A DNA stretch of 61,421 bases, from positions 1 through 61,421 of IMG/VR virus record IMGVR_UViG_3300017752_003321. One strand, given 5' to 3'. Positions 38,609 through 46,861 of the stretch are shown piece after piece; within the stretch, counting starts at the first letter, position 1, and the number at the start of each line of letters is the position of its first letter. The notes below the pieces were generated by a model, which worked only from the letters and a program-made list of their open reading frames with translations, made no database searches and was not told the origin of the DNA. Source of the DNA: a virus. The position numbers and the translations under genes were made by a program.

Positions 38609-39716
38609 TACCGTAGATTTATTGACAGGAGATGTATTTCAAATTACATGGGATTTAGGAAGAAGATGTAATTATGATTGTAGTTATTGCCCTGCACACA
38701 GACATGATAACTTTAGTAAACATGCAACTTTGGATGAATTAAAAAGTAGTGTAGATTTTGTATTTGAATATATCGATACTTATATGCAACATCGAACATA
38801 TAAAGAAGCAAATATTAGTTTTACTGGCGGCGAGCCAACTGTTAACCCAAATTTTATTGCTTTTGTAAAATATTTAAAGGAACAATACGAATTAAAGTAT
38901 AAAGACAAATGGGTTTGTGGATTTTCGTTAACAAGTAACGGTGCTATGAGTTCTAAGATGGCACAAAGTATTATAGATAATCTATATTACATAACGGTAA
39001 GTTATCATGCCGAAAGTTCTGAAAAATTAAAACAGCAGGTAAAGGATAGGATATTACAATTCCATAATGCAGGATTTAACATGAACTGTAATGTAATGTT
39101 TCATGCACAGCATTTTGATGAATGTAAAGAACTATGCTCGTGGTTAAAGAACTTAGGAGTTGATTTTACTCCGAGAATTATAGGAGAAGAACCAGACAGT
39201 GCAAAAACATTTGCCCACGTATACACAGAAGAACAAATTAATTGGATGAAAACTTATTGGGGTCTTAAAGTTCCTAATAAAAACAAAGTTGATTCTAAAG
39301 AAAAACAACTAGGAAATAGTATAGGACGTCCATGTTGTGGCGGCAGAAAAATGTGTCTAAGTTCAGGCACAAATAGTCGTACAGACAAATTTGTAGACTT
39401 TAGAGAATTTAAAGGTTGGAGTTGTAGTGTAAATTGGTTCTTCCTACACTTAGAACAACAAACAGATCAAATATTCCATCATCAAACATGCCAAGCAAAG
39501 TTTGATGGGACTAGGGGAGCAATAGGAAAAATAAGTGAAGGATATAAAGTAGTAAAAGAACTTAAACACAAACTAGAAACACAAACAATGCCTACTATTA
39601 TATGTCCCAAACATACTTGTGGTTGTGGGTTGTGTGCTCCTAAGAGCAAGTATCAAGAAAAATATTTAGAAACTACTAAAAGACATTTTGATATTGGAGT
39701 ATTAGATGTCGTATAA
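38598..39716 (+). CDS. Radical SAM enzyme, group C
   Basis: A 372-residue protein with CNYDCSYC (residues 24-31) and canonical FTGGEPTVNPNF. C-terminal Cys-rich stretches (RPCCGGRKMC, GWSCSVNW, TCGCGLCAPK) likely bind an extra Fe-S cluster. It resembles the gene at 42368: GRRCNYDCSYCPAHR versus GRFCNYRCSYCWPYAR, and FKGWSCSVN versus FKGWSCNAG. An AAGGA site lies nine bases before the ATG. It overlaps both neighbours by 11 bases. Confidence 0.85.
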   Translation: MSFDTVDLLTGDVFQITWDLGRRCNYDCSYCPAHRHDNFSKHATLDELKSSVDFVFEYIDTYMQHRTYKEANISFTGGEPTVNPNFIAFVKYLKEQYELKYKDKWVCGFSLTSNGAMSSKMAQSIIDNLYYITVSYHAESSEKLKQQVKDRILQFHNAGFNMNCNVMFHAQHFDECKELCSWLKNLGVDFTPRIIGEEPDSAKTFAHVYTEEQINWMKTYWGLKVPNKNKVDSKEKQLGNSIGRPCCGGRKMCLSSGTNSRTDKFVDFREFKGWSCSVNWFFLHLEQQTDQIFHHQTCQAKFDGTRGAIGKISEGYKVVKELKHKLETQTMPTIICPKHTCGCGLCAPKSKYQEKYLETTKRHFDIGVLDVV

Positions 39717-40779
39717 TTGCTTAGAGTCAATAAACAGTATATATGTTGAGAAAGCAGAACAAGGATATGCAGTAAGTCCGTGCTGTCTATATAAAGATAA
39801 AAGTAAAGTTTTTGTACCTACTTTAGATGATGTCATTGACAATCCAACAATTAATGAGATTAGAGAAGGTTTTAAAGGATATTGGAAACGACCTGAATGC
39901 ATAGCCTGTGTACAAAAGGAACAAATAGGCAAAAAAAGTAAGAGACTACGTAGTTTAGATAGACCAGCTAATCAAATTACAAGTTGGGATTTGCGTCCAG
40001 GAAATACTTGTAACTTAAAATGTGCCATGTGTAATCCTGGTAATAGTAGTAAATGGTATGAAGATATAGATGTTTACAAAAAATATCTTGGACCATTTAC
40101 TAATGAAAATAACAGACAGTCAAGAGAGTCGCTAGATTGGGATTGGATATATGAAAAATGTGTAGACAAAGCAGAAATAATTTATATAGCAGGCGGCGAA
40201 CCTTTTTATATGAAGCCAGTTCAAAAATTTCTAAAACAGTTATCTAACCACGAATGGAATTGTAACAACACAAGAATACAAATTCAAACTAATGGTGTAA
40301 GTAATACTCCACATCTATTAAACATATTAAGTAAATTTAAAAAGTTAGAATTTAGTATCAGTGTTGATGGTTGGGGGAGCGTAAATGATCTTATACGGTT
40401 TCCAACTAAACATAAAGACTTTTTAAAAAATACACAAGAACTTGTTGACTTAAATTGCGATCATCTATATTTTAATATTACTGTACAAGCAATGAACTTA
40501 CCTAATGTTGATAAGTTAGTAACAAAATTACAAGAAACTTGGAACGGAAAATATGATGTTCATAAGTTAACCAAACCTAGTTATCTAGCAGTAAATTGCT
40601 TAAAACCTAAAGTAGTTGAAAGAGTTTTACATGATACAAAAGTTTTTGAATTAAACAGTTTTTATAAAGATTATAAATTTGATAGCAAGTTAAATAAACG
40701 TATGCAAAGTTTCCTTTTAGATTTAGATGCTAAAAGAGGAACTGATAGCAGAAAAATTATACCGTGGTGTTTTGAGTAA
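39706..40779 (+). CDS. Radical SAM enzyme with N-terminal auxiliary Cys domain (twitch type)
   Basis: A 357-residue protein, shorter relative of the genes at 30816 and 37205. The N-terminal Cys part reads YAVSPCCLYKDK and ECIACVQKEQIGKKSKR; the core is CNLKCAMC (residues 102-109), followed by IIYIAGGEPFYMKPV and FSISVDGWGSVNDLIRFP. The canonical GGEP is kept. The TAA overlaps the ATG of the next gene by one base. The substrate is unknown. Confidence 0.84.
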   Translation: MSYNCLESINSIYVEKAEQGYAVSPCCLYKDKSKVFVPTLDDVIDNPTINEIREGFKGYWKRPECIACVQKEQIGKKSKRLRSLDRPANQITSWDLRPGNTCNLKCAMCNPGNSSKWYEDIDVYKKYLGPFTNENNRQSRESLDWDWIYEKCVDKAEIIYIAGGEPFYMKPVQKFLKQLSNHEWNCNNTRIQIQTNGVSNTPHLLNILSKFKKLEFSISVDGWGSVNDLIRFPTKHKDFLKNTQELVDLNCDHLYFNITVQAMNLPNVDKLVTKLQETWNGKYDVHKLTKPSYLAVNCLKPKVVERVLHDTKVFELNSFYKDYKFDSKLNKRMQSFLLDLDAKRGTDSRKIIPWCFE

Positions 40780-41720
40780 TGTGGACAACTGAAACATTAG
40801 AATGGATTGATATTGAACTTACAAGTTTTTGTAACATACGTTGTAAAGGGTGCTTTCGAGAATTATCCACACATGCAGATAAAATTCTTAATAAAACATA
40901 TTTAGATATTACTACGATTAAAGAAAAATTTAAAAAAGAAATGTTTCCTAATATTAAAATCATTAATTTTTGTGGTAGTGTTGATGAACCAACTAGTCAT
41001 CCTCAATTTTTTGAAATCGTAAAACATTTTGCTAGTTGGGACTGTCATATTAATGTTGCTACTAATGGCAGTTTACGTAGTGAAAAATGGTGGGGAGACC
41101 TAGCCAAAATATTACCTAGTAGTCATAGAGTCACTTGGGGCATAGACGGTAGCGATGAATTATCAGAAGTTTATAGGCAAGGTAGTAATTTTAAAAAAGT
41201 AGAAAAGAATTTTAGATCATTTATAAAAGCTGGCGGCTTAGCTAATTGGCAATTTATTGTGTTTGAACATAATGAACACCAGTTGGAGATTGCTCGTGCT
41301 AGAGCCACTGAAGAAGGATTTCATGCGTTCCAAACAATTTATAGTCATCGTAAAGACACAAAAGATGTAAAACCTAAACAAGTTGATAATAAAGAGTCGA
41401 GCTGTATTAGTTGCAAATATGCTAATCAAAAACGCATATTTGTAAATCACATGGGTAATGTTATTCCATGCTGTCACCTTAATGCTAAAATGTTAGAATA
41501 TCCGGTAAGTAATATTAATAAAGATAAATTTGAGGACATACTTGAAGAACAAGACTATATATCTGATATTAATTTGAAAAATGTAACTATAGAACAAGCT
41601 ATAAACGGAAAAGTTTGGACAGACATAAAAAACAGTTGGACATCAGATAACAAGATTCCTCGTTGCGAGCAAGTGTGTAAGCAAAATAAAAGAGATAAAT
41701 TTGTGAAGGAAATATTATGA
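40779..41720 (+). CDS. Radical SAM/SPASM-type enzyme, group A
   Basis: A 313-residue protein, fourth of the group A paralogues although separated from the other three by three genes of other groups. CNIRCKGC is at residues 18-25; CGSVDEPTSHPQ stands where GGEP is expected; then NVATNGSLRSEKWWGDLAK, GIDGSDELSEVYRQGS and FIVFEHNEHQLEIAR. C-terminal Cys residues lie at SCISCKYA, IPCCHLNA and PRCEQVCKQ. The next gene starts with a four-base overlap (ATGA). Confidence 0.83.
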   Translation: MWTTETLEWIDIELTSFCNIRCKGCFRELSTHADKILNKTYLDITTIKEKFKKEMFPNIKIINFCGSVDEPTSHPQFFEIVKHFASWDCHINVATNGSLRSEKWWGDLAKILPSSHRVTWGIDGSDELSEVYRQGSNFKKVEKNFRSFIKAGGLANWQFIVFEHNEHQLEIARARATEEGFHAFQTIYSHRKDTKDVKPKQVDNKESSCISCKYANQKRIFVNHMGNVIPCCHLNAKMLEYPVSNINKDKFEDILEEQDYISDINLKNVTIEQAINGKVWTDIKNSWTSDNKIPRCEQVCKQNKRDKFVKEIL

Positions 41721-42322
41721 ATAAGATAATAGGAAAAATATCAAGCCTATTAGGTATAGTATCACATTGTCAACGTAATTGGATTGAATCGAAAAAAATA
41801 CCCGAAGAGCATCTAAATTATATTATTGAAGCCTGTACGGACATGCCAACAAAACAACAAAAAGACGTATACTCATTAGTAGCAATTACAGATAGAAAAA
41901 TAATTATGGAACTTTTCGAAACTTGTTATGAAGAGAAGGATTATGCAAGAACATTTAAAAGAAATACACAAGTATTGGCAAATTTATTATTAGTATGGAT
42001 ACCTAGTAATAGTATTAAAGGAACTGATTCATATGGCCAATCGTTAGGAATAGCTGTAGGAATATCGGCCGCGGCGGCCGCACTTGCAGGAGCAGAATTA
42101 GGATACCGCACAGGATTTTGTCGATGTATTAATGAAGAAAAATCCAAAAAGGTACTTGAATCTTATATTGGAAAAATAAAAAAAGAAGAAGTACCTCTTA
42201 TGTTAGGAATAGGAATACCAGATGAAAAATTTGAACATAATGTTATGGCAATAAATGGTGCAAGGTTTGGACATAAAATTAGCGACGATAAACCTAATCG
42301 CAAAGTATACAGACTAGCATAG
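41717..42322 (+). CDS. Nitroreductase-like flavoprotein
   Basis: A 201-residue protein with the outline of the FMN nitroreductase fold: CQRNWIESKKIPEEHLNYII then EACTDMPTKQQKDVYSLVAI (compare RRSxRxF...PxxxxL..IL..A...PSxxNxQPW), a small-residue helix GISAAAAALAGAELGYRTGF and LMLGIGIPDE near the end. Family members reduce nitro groups, quinones or flavins, or oxidise azolines in peptide tailoring. In this setting it may supply reducing power to, or work on the product of, the radical SAM enzymes; that is inference. GAAGGA precedes the ATG. It is the only such gene in the operon. Confidence 0.68.
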   Translation: MNKIIGKISSLLGIVSHCQRNWIESKKIPEEHLNYIIEACTDMPTKQQKDVYSLVAITDRKIIMELFETCYEEKDYARTFKRNTQVLANLLLVWIPSNSIKGTDSYGQSLGIAVGISAAAAALAGAELGYRTGFCRCINEEKSKKVLESYIGKIKKEEVPLMLGIGIPDEKFEHNVMAINGARFGHKISDDKPNRKVYRLA

Positions 42323-42333
42323 GAATATTTTAA

Positions 42334-42362
42334 TTGACAAATATATATAAAAGTGCTATAAT
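42334..42362 (+). promoter_or_regulatory. Consensus sigma-70-like promoter with start codon five bases downstream
   Basis: TTGACA (42334-42339), a 17-base spacer and TATAAT (42357-42362) are both perfect consensus hexamers. The ATG of the next gene begins at 42368, so transcription would start at or within one base of the start codon. No ribosome site fits between. This predicts a leaderless mRNA made by the host polymerase. Confidence 0.8.
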
Positions 42363-42367
42363 TAACT

Positions 42368-43483
42368 ATGAATGAAGATTTGAAATGGTCGAACTATGAC
42401 TTCTCTAAAATACCGTTTGATGATATTGTCAGTGTGGGTCAACGTACTCTGCTTTATCGTGATCTATTTACTGTATCCTGGCTCCTCGGCCGCTTCTGTA
42501 ACTACAGATGTAGTTATTGTTGGCCCTACGCACGAAGTGATAGAAAAGATCACAGACCTACCGAATTGTGTATTCGAACGATCGACGAAATCAAGCGACA
42601 AGCCCGGGGAAACGGATTCAATAGCTTTCACTTTTCATTGTCAGGGGGTGAGCCTACCTTTCATCCAGGATACTTGGACATTCTCAAACACCTCGCCCAA
42701 GATGTAGTAAACACAAATTATACAAGTATACACATGACTTCAAACTGTTCACGTAAAATGAATTGGTTTGAAACCTATGTAGAATATGCAAAACCCTTTC
42801 ATAGAGCTAGTATTACTGCAAGTCTACATACTGAACATGTAAACACACCTGTAAAGATGCAGGAGTTTGCTGACAAACTTATATTTTGCCAAGAGCATGA
42901 CGTACAAGTTACAATTAATATGGTTATGGTACCACAGTGGTTTGAACGTGATTGGGATAATGCATTATTCTTCCATGATCAAGGAATCAATGTAACACTA
43001 AAGCCACAAAGTGATCCTACAGCAAGTTTTGTTGTAGATGGATATACTGAAGAACAATTACAAAAATTATATAACGGAATGCCACAACGTGCATATACTG
43101 ATAAAAAACGTAAATGGGCAAACAGACCAAAACCTAAATTTAGTTTACTTCCACCTATGGAAGTAAGCACAGGGGAAAGAATACCTGCACATTATCAAGT
43201 TGAGTTAGAAGATTCTAATGGCGATAAGTATTATATGGATCAGGCAGAAAGATTTAATGCTTTTAATTTTAATAAGTTTAAAGGATGGAGTTGTAATGCA
43301 GGATACAGCGGAATTATTATTAGAGAACCAGACGGCAGTATAAAACGTAGCTATAGTTGTAGAGATGTGCCTTTGGGTAATATTGAAACAGGTTTTAAAC
43401 TTTTTGACAGTCCTATGCCGTGTATTACAGATAGTTGTGTATCAAGTGCAGATTCTAAGATACCAAAAAGGAGAATATTATGA
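42368..43483 (+). CDS. Radical SAM enzyme, group C, with own promoter
   Basis: A 371-residue protein with CNYRCSYC (residues 44-51) and FSLSGGEPTFHPGY. C-terminal Cys are at GWSCNAGY, SYSCRDVP and PCITDSCVSS. It resembles the gene at 38598. No ribosome site precedes the ATG, which follows a consensus promoter by five bases. The first ~340 bases use C- and G-ending codons (CTC, GGC, TTC, TAC), while the rest returns to A/T-ending codons like its neighbours, which points to a recombined 5' part or different selection there. An overlapping +1-frame ORF at 42396-42707 looks like a by-product of that composition. Confidence 0.85.
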   Translation: MNEDLKWSNYDFSKIPFDDIVSVGQRTLLYRDLFTVSWLLGRFCNYRCSYCWPYARSDRKDHRPTELCIRTIDEIKRQARGNGFNSFHFSLSGGEPTFHPGYLDILKHLAQDVVNTNYTSIHMTSNCSRKMNWFETYVEYAKPFHRASITASLHTEHVNTPVKMQEFADKLIFCQEHDVQVTINMVMVPQWFERDWDNALFFHDQGINVTLKPQSDPTASFVVDGYTEEQLQKLYNGMPQRAYTDKKRKWANRPKPKFSLLPPMEVSTGERIPAHYQVELEDSNGDKYYMDQAERFNAFNFNKFKGWSCNAGYSGIIIREPDGSIKRSYSCRDVPLGNIETGFKLFDSPMPCITDSCVSSADSKIPKRRIL

Positions 43484-44130
43484 TAGAAAATGTTTCAAAT
43501 TTTGATGACGAATCATGGGGACCAAAAGCAGAGAAAATTAGCATTTGGCATTTTGATCCGACAATAGTTGATAAAGAAGAAGATGTTTTTATGAAGGTAT
43601 GTAACTTCGATTTAGATTTTGATGAAGACCTTAAAAAAGCAAAAGAAAACATACAGCCAACAGTTACTCACCATACAGAGTTTTGGAGCGGAATAGGATA
43701 TCCAGAAGGAGTGCCTATTACTGATTCTTCTTTCAAATTCGATTTATCTAAGTACCCAAACTTCAAAGAAATAATAGACCGTCTAGGATTAGTAGAACAT
43801 GAAGAATTTGATATCAAAGTAAAATTATTTTGCCAAAGACCAGGGCAGATGTTACCAACTCACATTGATAACTATAAAAAAGCATCAGAAGAAAAAACAT
43901 CAGAAATTGCTCTAACTGCTCTTAGATTTGTTGTTGCTCTTAATGACTGGGACATTGGTCATTATTGGCACTTTGGAAATGCAGTTTGGAAGCAATGGAA
44001 AAAAGGAGACTGTGTCCATTGGCATAGAACTATGGCACATGGTACTGCAAATACAGGACATAGTGATAGATTAAGTTTGCAAATTACAGGCATACCTAGC
44101 GAAAAAACTTTTAAGTTAATTCATAGTTAA
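43480..44130 (+). CDS. 2OG-Fe(II) oxygenase-like (Asp/Asn hydroxylase type)
   Basis: A 216-residue protein with a cupin-like core: MLPTHIDNYKK gives HxD (H128, D130), and HWHRTMAHGTANTG with H187 and R197 (SDRLSLQI) gives the distal His and the 2-oxoglutarate Arg. The layout fits aspartyl/asparaginyl beta-hydroxylase-like enzymes, which hydroxylate proteins or small molecules using Fe(II), 2-oxoglutarate and O2. AAAGGAG precedes the ATG, which overlaps the radical SAM stop by four bases. Its 3' end overlaps the converging sulfotransferase gene by 20 bases. Confidence 0.78.
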   Translation: MIENVSNFDDESWGPKAEKISIWHFDPTIVDKEEDVFMKVCNFDLDFDEDLKKAKENIQPTVTHHTEFWSGIGYPEGVPITDSSFKFDLSKYPNFKEIIDRLGLVEHEEFDIKVKLFCQRPGQMLPTHIDNYKKASEEKTSEIALTALRFVVALNDWDIGHYWHFGNAVWKQWKKGDCVHWHRTMAHGTANTGHSDRLSLQITGIPSEKTFKLIHS

Positions 44131-44767
44131 ACTTGTTTATCTCCCATTTAAAACTTTCTTCTACAATCTGTTTTAATTCAGGAGTATAATACTCTTCGAT
44201 TGGTTTTTCTCGTTCGGGTCCTTTGTTCCTAATTTTTCTTTCTATGTTAGGTTTGTATATATTGTATCTTTGTAAAAGACCATCAAGATCATCATATAAA
44301 TTATCAGTATCAATGTAATGATCGCAAGCCGGAATATTGTTTTCATAATAGATGTTTTTATCAACATGACAATGACCATGCTTGTCATACATGCTTTTGA
44401 TCCAAGTTTCAAATGTCCGCCAATCGTATTCCACACCAGTGAGTACATTCTCTCTAGGACTTAAATGCCATCCTTCTTGATGTCTGTATTCGTAAAAACT
44501 AACTAATTTTTTATATGGATTTCTTATGGATGTAAAAAATTTAAAATTTTCTGCCCCTGGAACATTTTGTTTTACTTGCGTGATGTTGCTATGTAAATAA
44601 AAATTCATTAGATTTGGTTGATAATTATCCCTGTGATTTGACCTTGCTATATGATAGTTGTAGTATTGATAATGTAGCGTATTTTCTATGTAACGCTTCA
44701 CACTTACACTACCGGTTTTTACAGTTGCAATATAAACAAGATTTATTGGATGGTATATGATAATCAC
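44111..44767 (-). CDS. Sulfotransferase family protein
   Basis: A 218-residue protein. IATVKTGSVSVKRYI (residues 13-27) is the 5'-phosphosulfate loop and FFTSIRNPYKKLVSFYEYR (77-95, with R82 and S90) is the 3'-phosphate motif of PAPS-dependent sulfotransferases. It is shorter than typical family members (about 250-300). The start is GTG at 44767 (no better start). It would move sulfate from PAPS to a sugar or other hydroxyl. It is the only minus-strand gene between two plus-strand blocks and converges on the oxygenase gene with overlapping ends. Confidence 0.78.
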   Translation of the reverse strand: MIIIYHPINLVYIATVKTGSVSVKRYIENTLHYQYYNYHIARSNHRDNYQPNLMNFYLHSNITQVKQNVPGAENFKFFTSIRNPYKKLVSFYEYRHQEGWHLSPRENVLTGVEYDWRTFETWIKSMYDKHGHCHVDKNIYYENNIPACDHYIDTDNLYDDLDGLLQRYNIYKPNIERKIRNKGPEREKPIEEYYTPELKQIVEESFKWEINKFNYELT

Positions 44768-44809
44768 ATAAGTATTTACACAAATGCATAGGCGGTAAAT
44801 ATACTTATG
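44767..44809. promoter_or_regulatory. Inverted repeat in the divergent intergenic gap
   Basis: CATAAGTATTTAC (44767-44779) and GTAAATATACTTATG (44795-44809) are inverted copies apart from a two-base insertion, separated by 15 bases. The right arm ends in the ATG of the radical SAM gene; the left arm covers the start of the sulfotransferase gene. TTTAC and TATACT-like pieces on both strands could act as back-to-back promoters, or the repeat could bind a regulator. Confidence 0.4.
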
Positions 44810-46861
44810 AGCCTAAAAGTCCTGATCTCACAACCAAATTTATACGATTCAAAAGTCTTTATGCCACTAGTGTTCTTATGCCTAAAAACATACGTGGATA
44901 AACAAGAAGACATACAGCCTGTTACTTGGCTCGATCCTTTATTTAGAAATACAGATGTTGATACAATGTTAAAAGGTATAAATTTAAAACAATTAGATAT
45001 CTTAGGATTAAGTTGTTATGATTGGAATTGGCAACTAAATTTACAAATAGCAAAAAGAGTAAAACAAGAAAATCCTAATTGTTTGGTTATAGCAGGAGGA
45101 CCTCACCCTGATTGGAAAGATGTAGATTTTTTTAAAAATTATCCACAGATAGACATTATTGTGTATAACGATGGAGAACGTCCTTTTGCTGAAATTATAA
45201 AAGCAGTGCAACAAGGCACAGAATTTAAAAATATTAATAATTTGATATTGCCCGGATTAAGAACTCCGCCAGATTCTTTGTTTAAAGAATTTGATGCAAG
45301 TCCATGGCTAGAAAATAAAGAGTGGGTGTTAGATTTTAAAAAACGCTATATAGACGAAGGTAGCAATCAGCACTTTACATTGCTATGGGAAACAGATAGA
45401 GGATGTCCTTTTAAATGTTCTTTTTGTGATTGGGGTAGTGCTACAAATAGTAAAGTGCGTAGGATACCTGAGCAAAGGGTTTATGACGAGATTGATTTCT
45501 TTACCAAAGAATTAAAGGTAGATGTTCTATATCATGTAGGTGCAAACTTAGGAATTTTTCCTAGAGACTTAGATTTTGTAAAATACATATGTAACAAAAA
45601 GATAGAAACTGGATATCCTAAAAGTTTTCAATATAGCACTAGTAAAAACACTCCTGAACGCACAGTTGAAATAGCCAAGTCTTTGTATAATGCTAAACTA
45701 TTAAAAAAACATGTTGTAAGTTTACAGCATACTAAACAAGAAGTATTAGACTGTATTGATAGATATAATATTCCAGTGAAACGACAAATACCAATGATTA
45801 GAGATTTAAATAAAGAACGAATGCCATGTATTAGTCAAATGGTAATGGGAATGCCAGGAGATACTCCTGATCTTTGGATGCAAGCATTGACAGATACTAT
45901 TGAATGGGGTATACATTACGAATGTAGAATATATGACTTCCAATTACTTCCTAATGCTCCAGCCGCTCAAAAAGAGTATATGGAAAAATGGCAGATAGAA
46001 ACCAGGGTAAGAAAACATTTTATAAACGGATATCATAAATTTTTAGAACAAGATCATGAGAGCGAACCTTCTACCAGTGAGTTTATTGTTGCTACAAAAA
46101 CATACTCATTAGAAGACTGGCTACAAATGAAGGTATTTGGAAAAATGTTTATGGCTTTACATGGTGGAAGTATCACTAAATGGGCTAGTATGTTTTGTAG
46201 AAATACATTAGGTATAACTTATTACGATTTTTACAAAGGTATATATAACAATTTTTTTAAAAATCCTTTGTATACATATACTAATTCCATATATAACACA
46301 GGCTACACGCATTTTAAAAATTTTATAGATGACGATAATTTGACAGATGAACTTCAAATTCCAGAATTAGAAAACGGCAGATTCTACCAATTAGAAGAAT
46401 ACATTCTTTGGAAATGCTTGTATGATACAAATTTTGAAGTTAATCAAAAGTTTTGGACAGAATTACAACAATACTTAGATACAACATATAATAACGAAAT
46501 GTTACACGACCTGTTAGAATTTAATAAAAAAATGATACTAAATTTTGACTATAGATCAGAAGTTGGAAAAAACATAATGTGCAATAGAGATTGGTTAGAA
46601 TACATTGATTCGTGTACATGGAACACAGTAGATAATACAGCAGAAAATTTTGATGTAAATTCAAATCTAATTAATGTTCCTGTTGCTTTTAATCAAGGAA
46701 AAGTTTGGTATACTAAAGATCATAAGATAGGACAATTTCCTATGGGAGGAGCACAGGATGTTAATTGGTATGATAACAAAGAAATGTTTGTTAATACGAT
46801 ACTAGCACCAACCTATATGCGTGGAACTAGAACGGTATATAATAGGGGTAGCTATGTTTAA
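44807..46861 (+). CDS. Radical SAM enzyme with B12-binding-like N-terminus
   Basis: A 684-residue protein. Residues 1 to about 170 form a Rossmann-like B12-binding-type domain (VLISQPNLYDSKVF, LDILGLSCYDWN, LVIAGGPHPDWKDVDFF, IVYNDGERPF), but the DxHxxG cobalamin motif is not seen, so binding of B12 is doubtful. The radical SAM core has CPFKCSFCDWGS (CxxxCxxC at 200-207) and SQMVMGMPGDTPDLW. About 250 extra C-terminal residues are Tyr/Trp/Asn-rich and match nothing I know. It starts only one base after a TATACT. Members of this class methylate or rearrange unactivated carbon atoms. Confidence 0.83.
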   Translation: MSLKVLISQPNLYDSKVFMPLVFLCLKTYVDKQEDIQPVTWLDPLFRNTDVDTMLKGINLKQLDILGLSCYDWNWQLNLQIAKRVKQENPNCLVIAGGPHPDWKDVDFFKNYPQIDIIVYNDGERPFAEIIKAVQQGTEFKNINNLILPGLRTPPDSLFKEFDASPWLENKEWVLDFKKRYIDEGSNQHFTLLWETDRGCPFKCSFCDWGSATNSKVRRIPEQRVYDEIDFFTKELKVDVLYHVGANLGIFPRDLDFVKYICNKKIETGYPKSFQYSTSKNTPERTVEIAKSLYNAKLLKKHVVSLQHTKQEVLDCIDRYNIPVKRQIPMIRDLNKERMPCISQMVMGMPGDTPDLWMQALTDTIEWGIHYECRIYDFQLLPNAPAAQKEYMEKWQIETRVRKHFINGYHKFLEQDHESEPSTSEFIVATKTYSLEDWLQMKVFGKMFMALHGGSITKWASMFCRNTLGITYYDFYKGIYNNFFKNPLYTYTNSIYNTGYTHFKNFIDDDNLTDELQIPELENGRFYQLEEYILWKCLYDTNFEVNQKFWTELQQYLDTTYNNEMLHDLLEFNKKMILNFDYRSEVGKNIMCNRDWLEYIDSCTWNTVDNTAENFDVNSNLINVPVAFNQGKVWYTKDHKIGQFPMGGAQDVNWYDNKEMFVNTILAPTYMRGTRTVYNRGSYV

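Noticed and set aside
42396-42707. A 103-residue plus-strand frame inside the radical SAM gene at 42368
   Set aside because: It lies fully within a gene with a clear catalytic core, has no ribosome site, and its opening is explained by the C-rich codons of that region.
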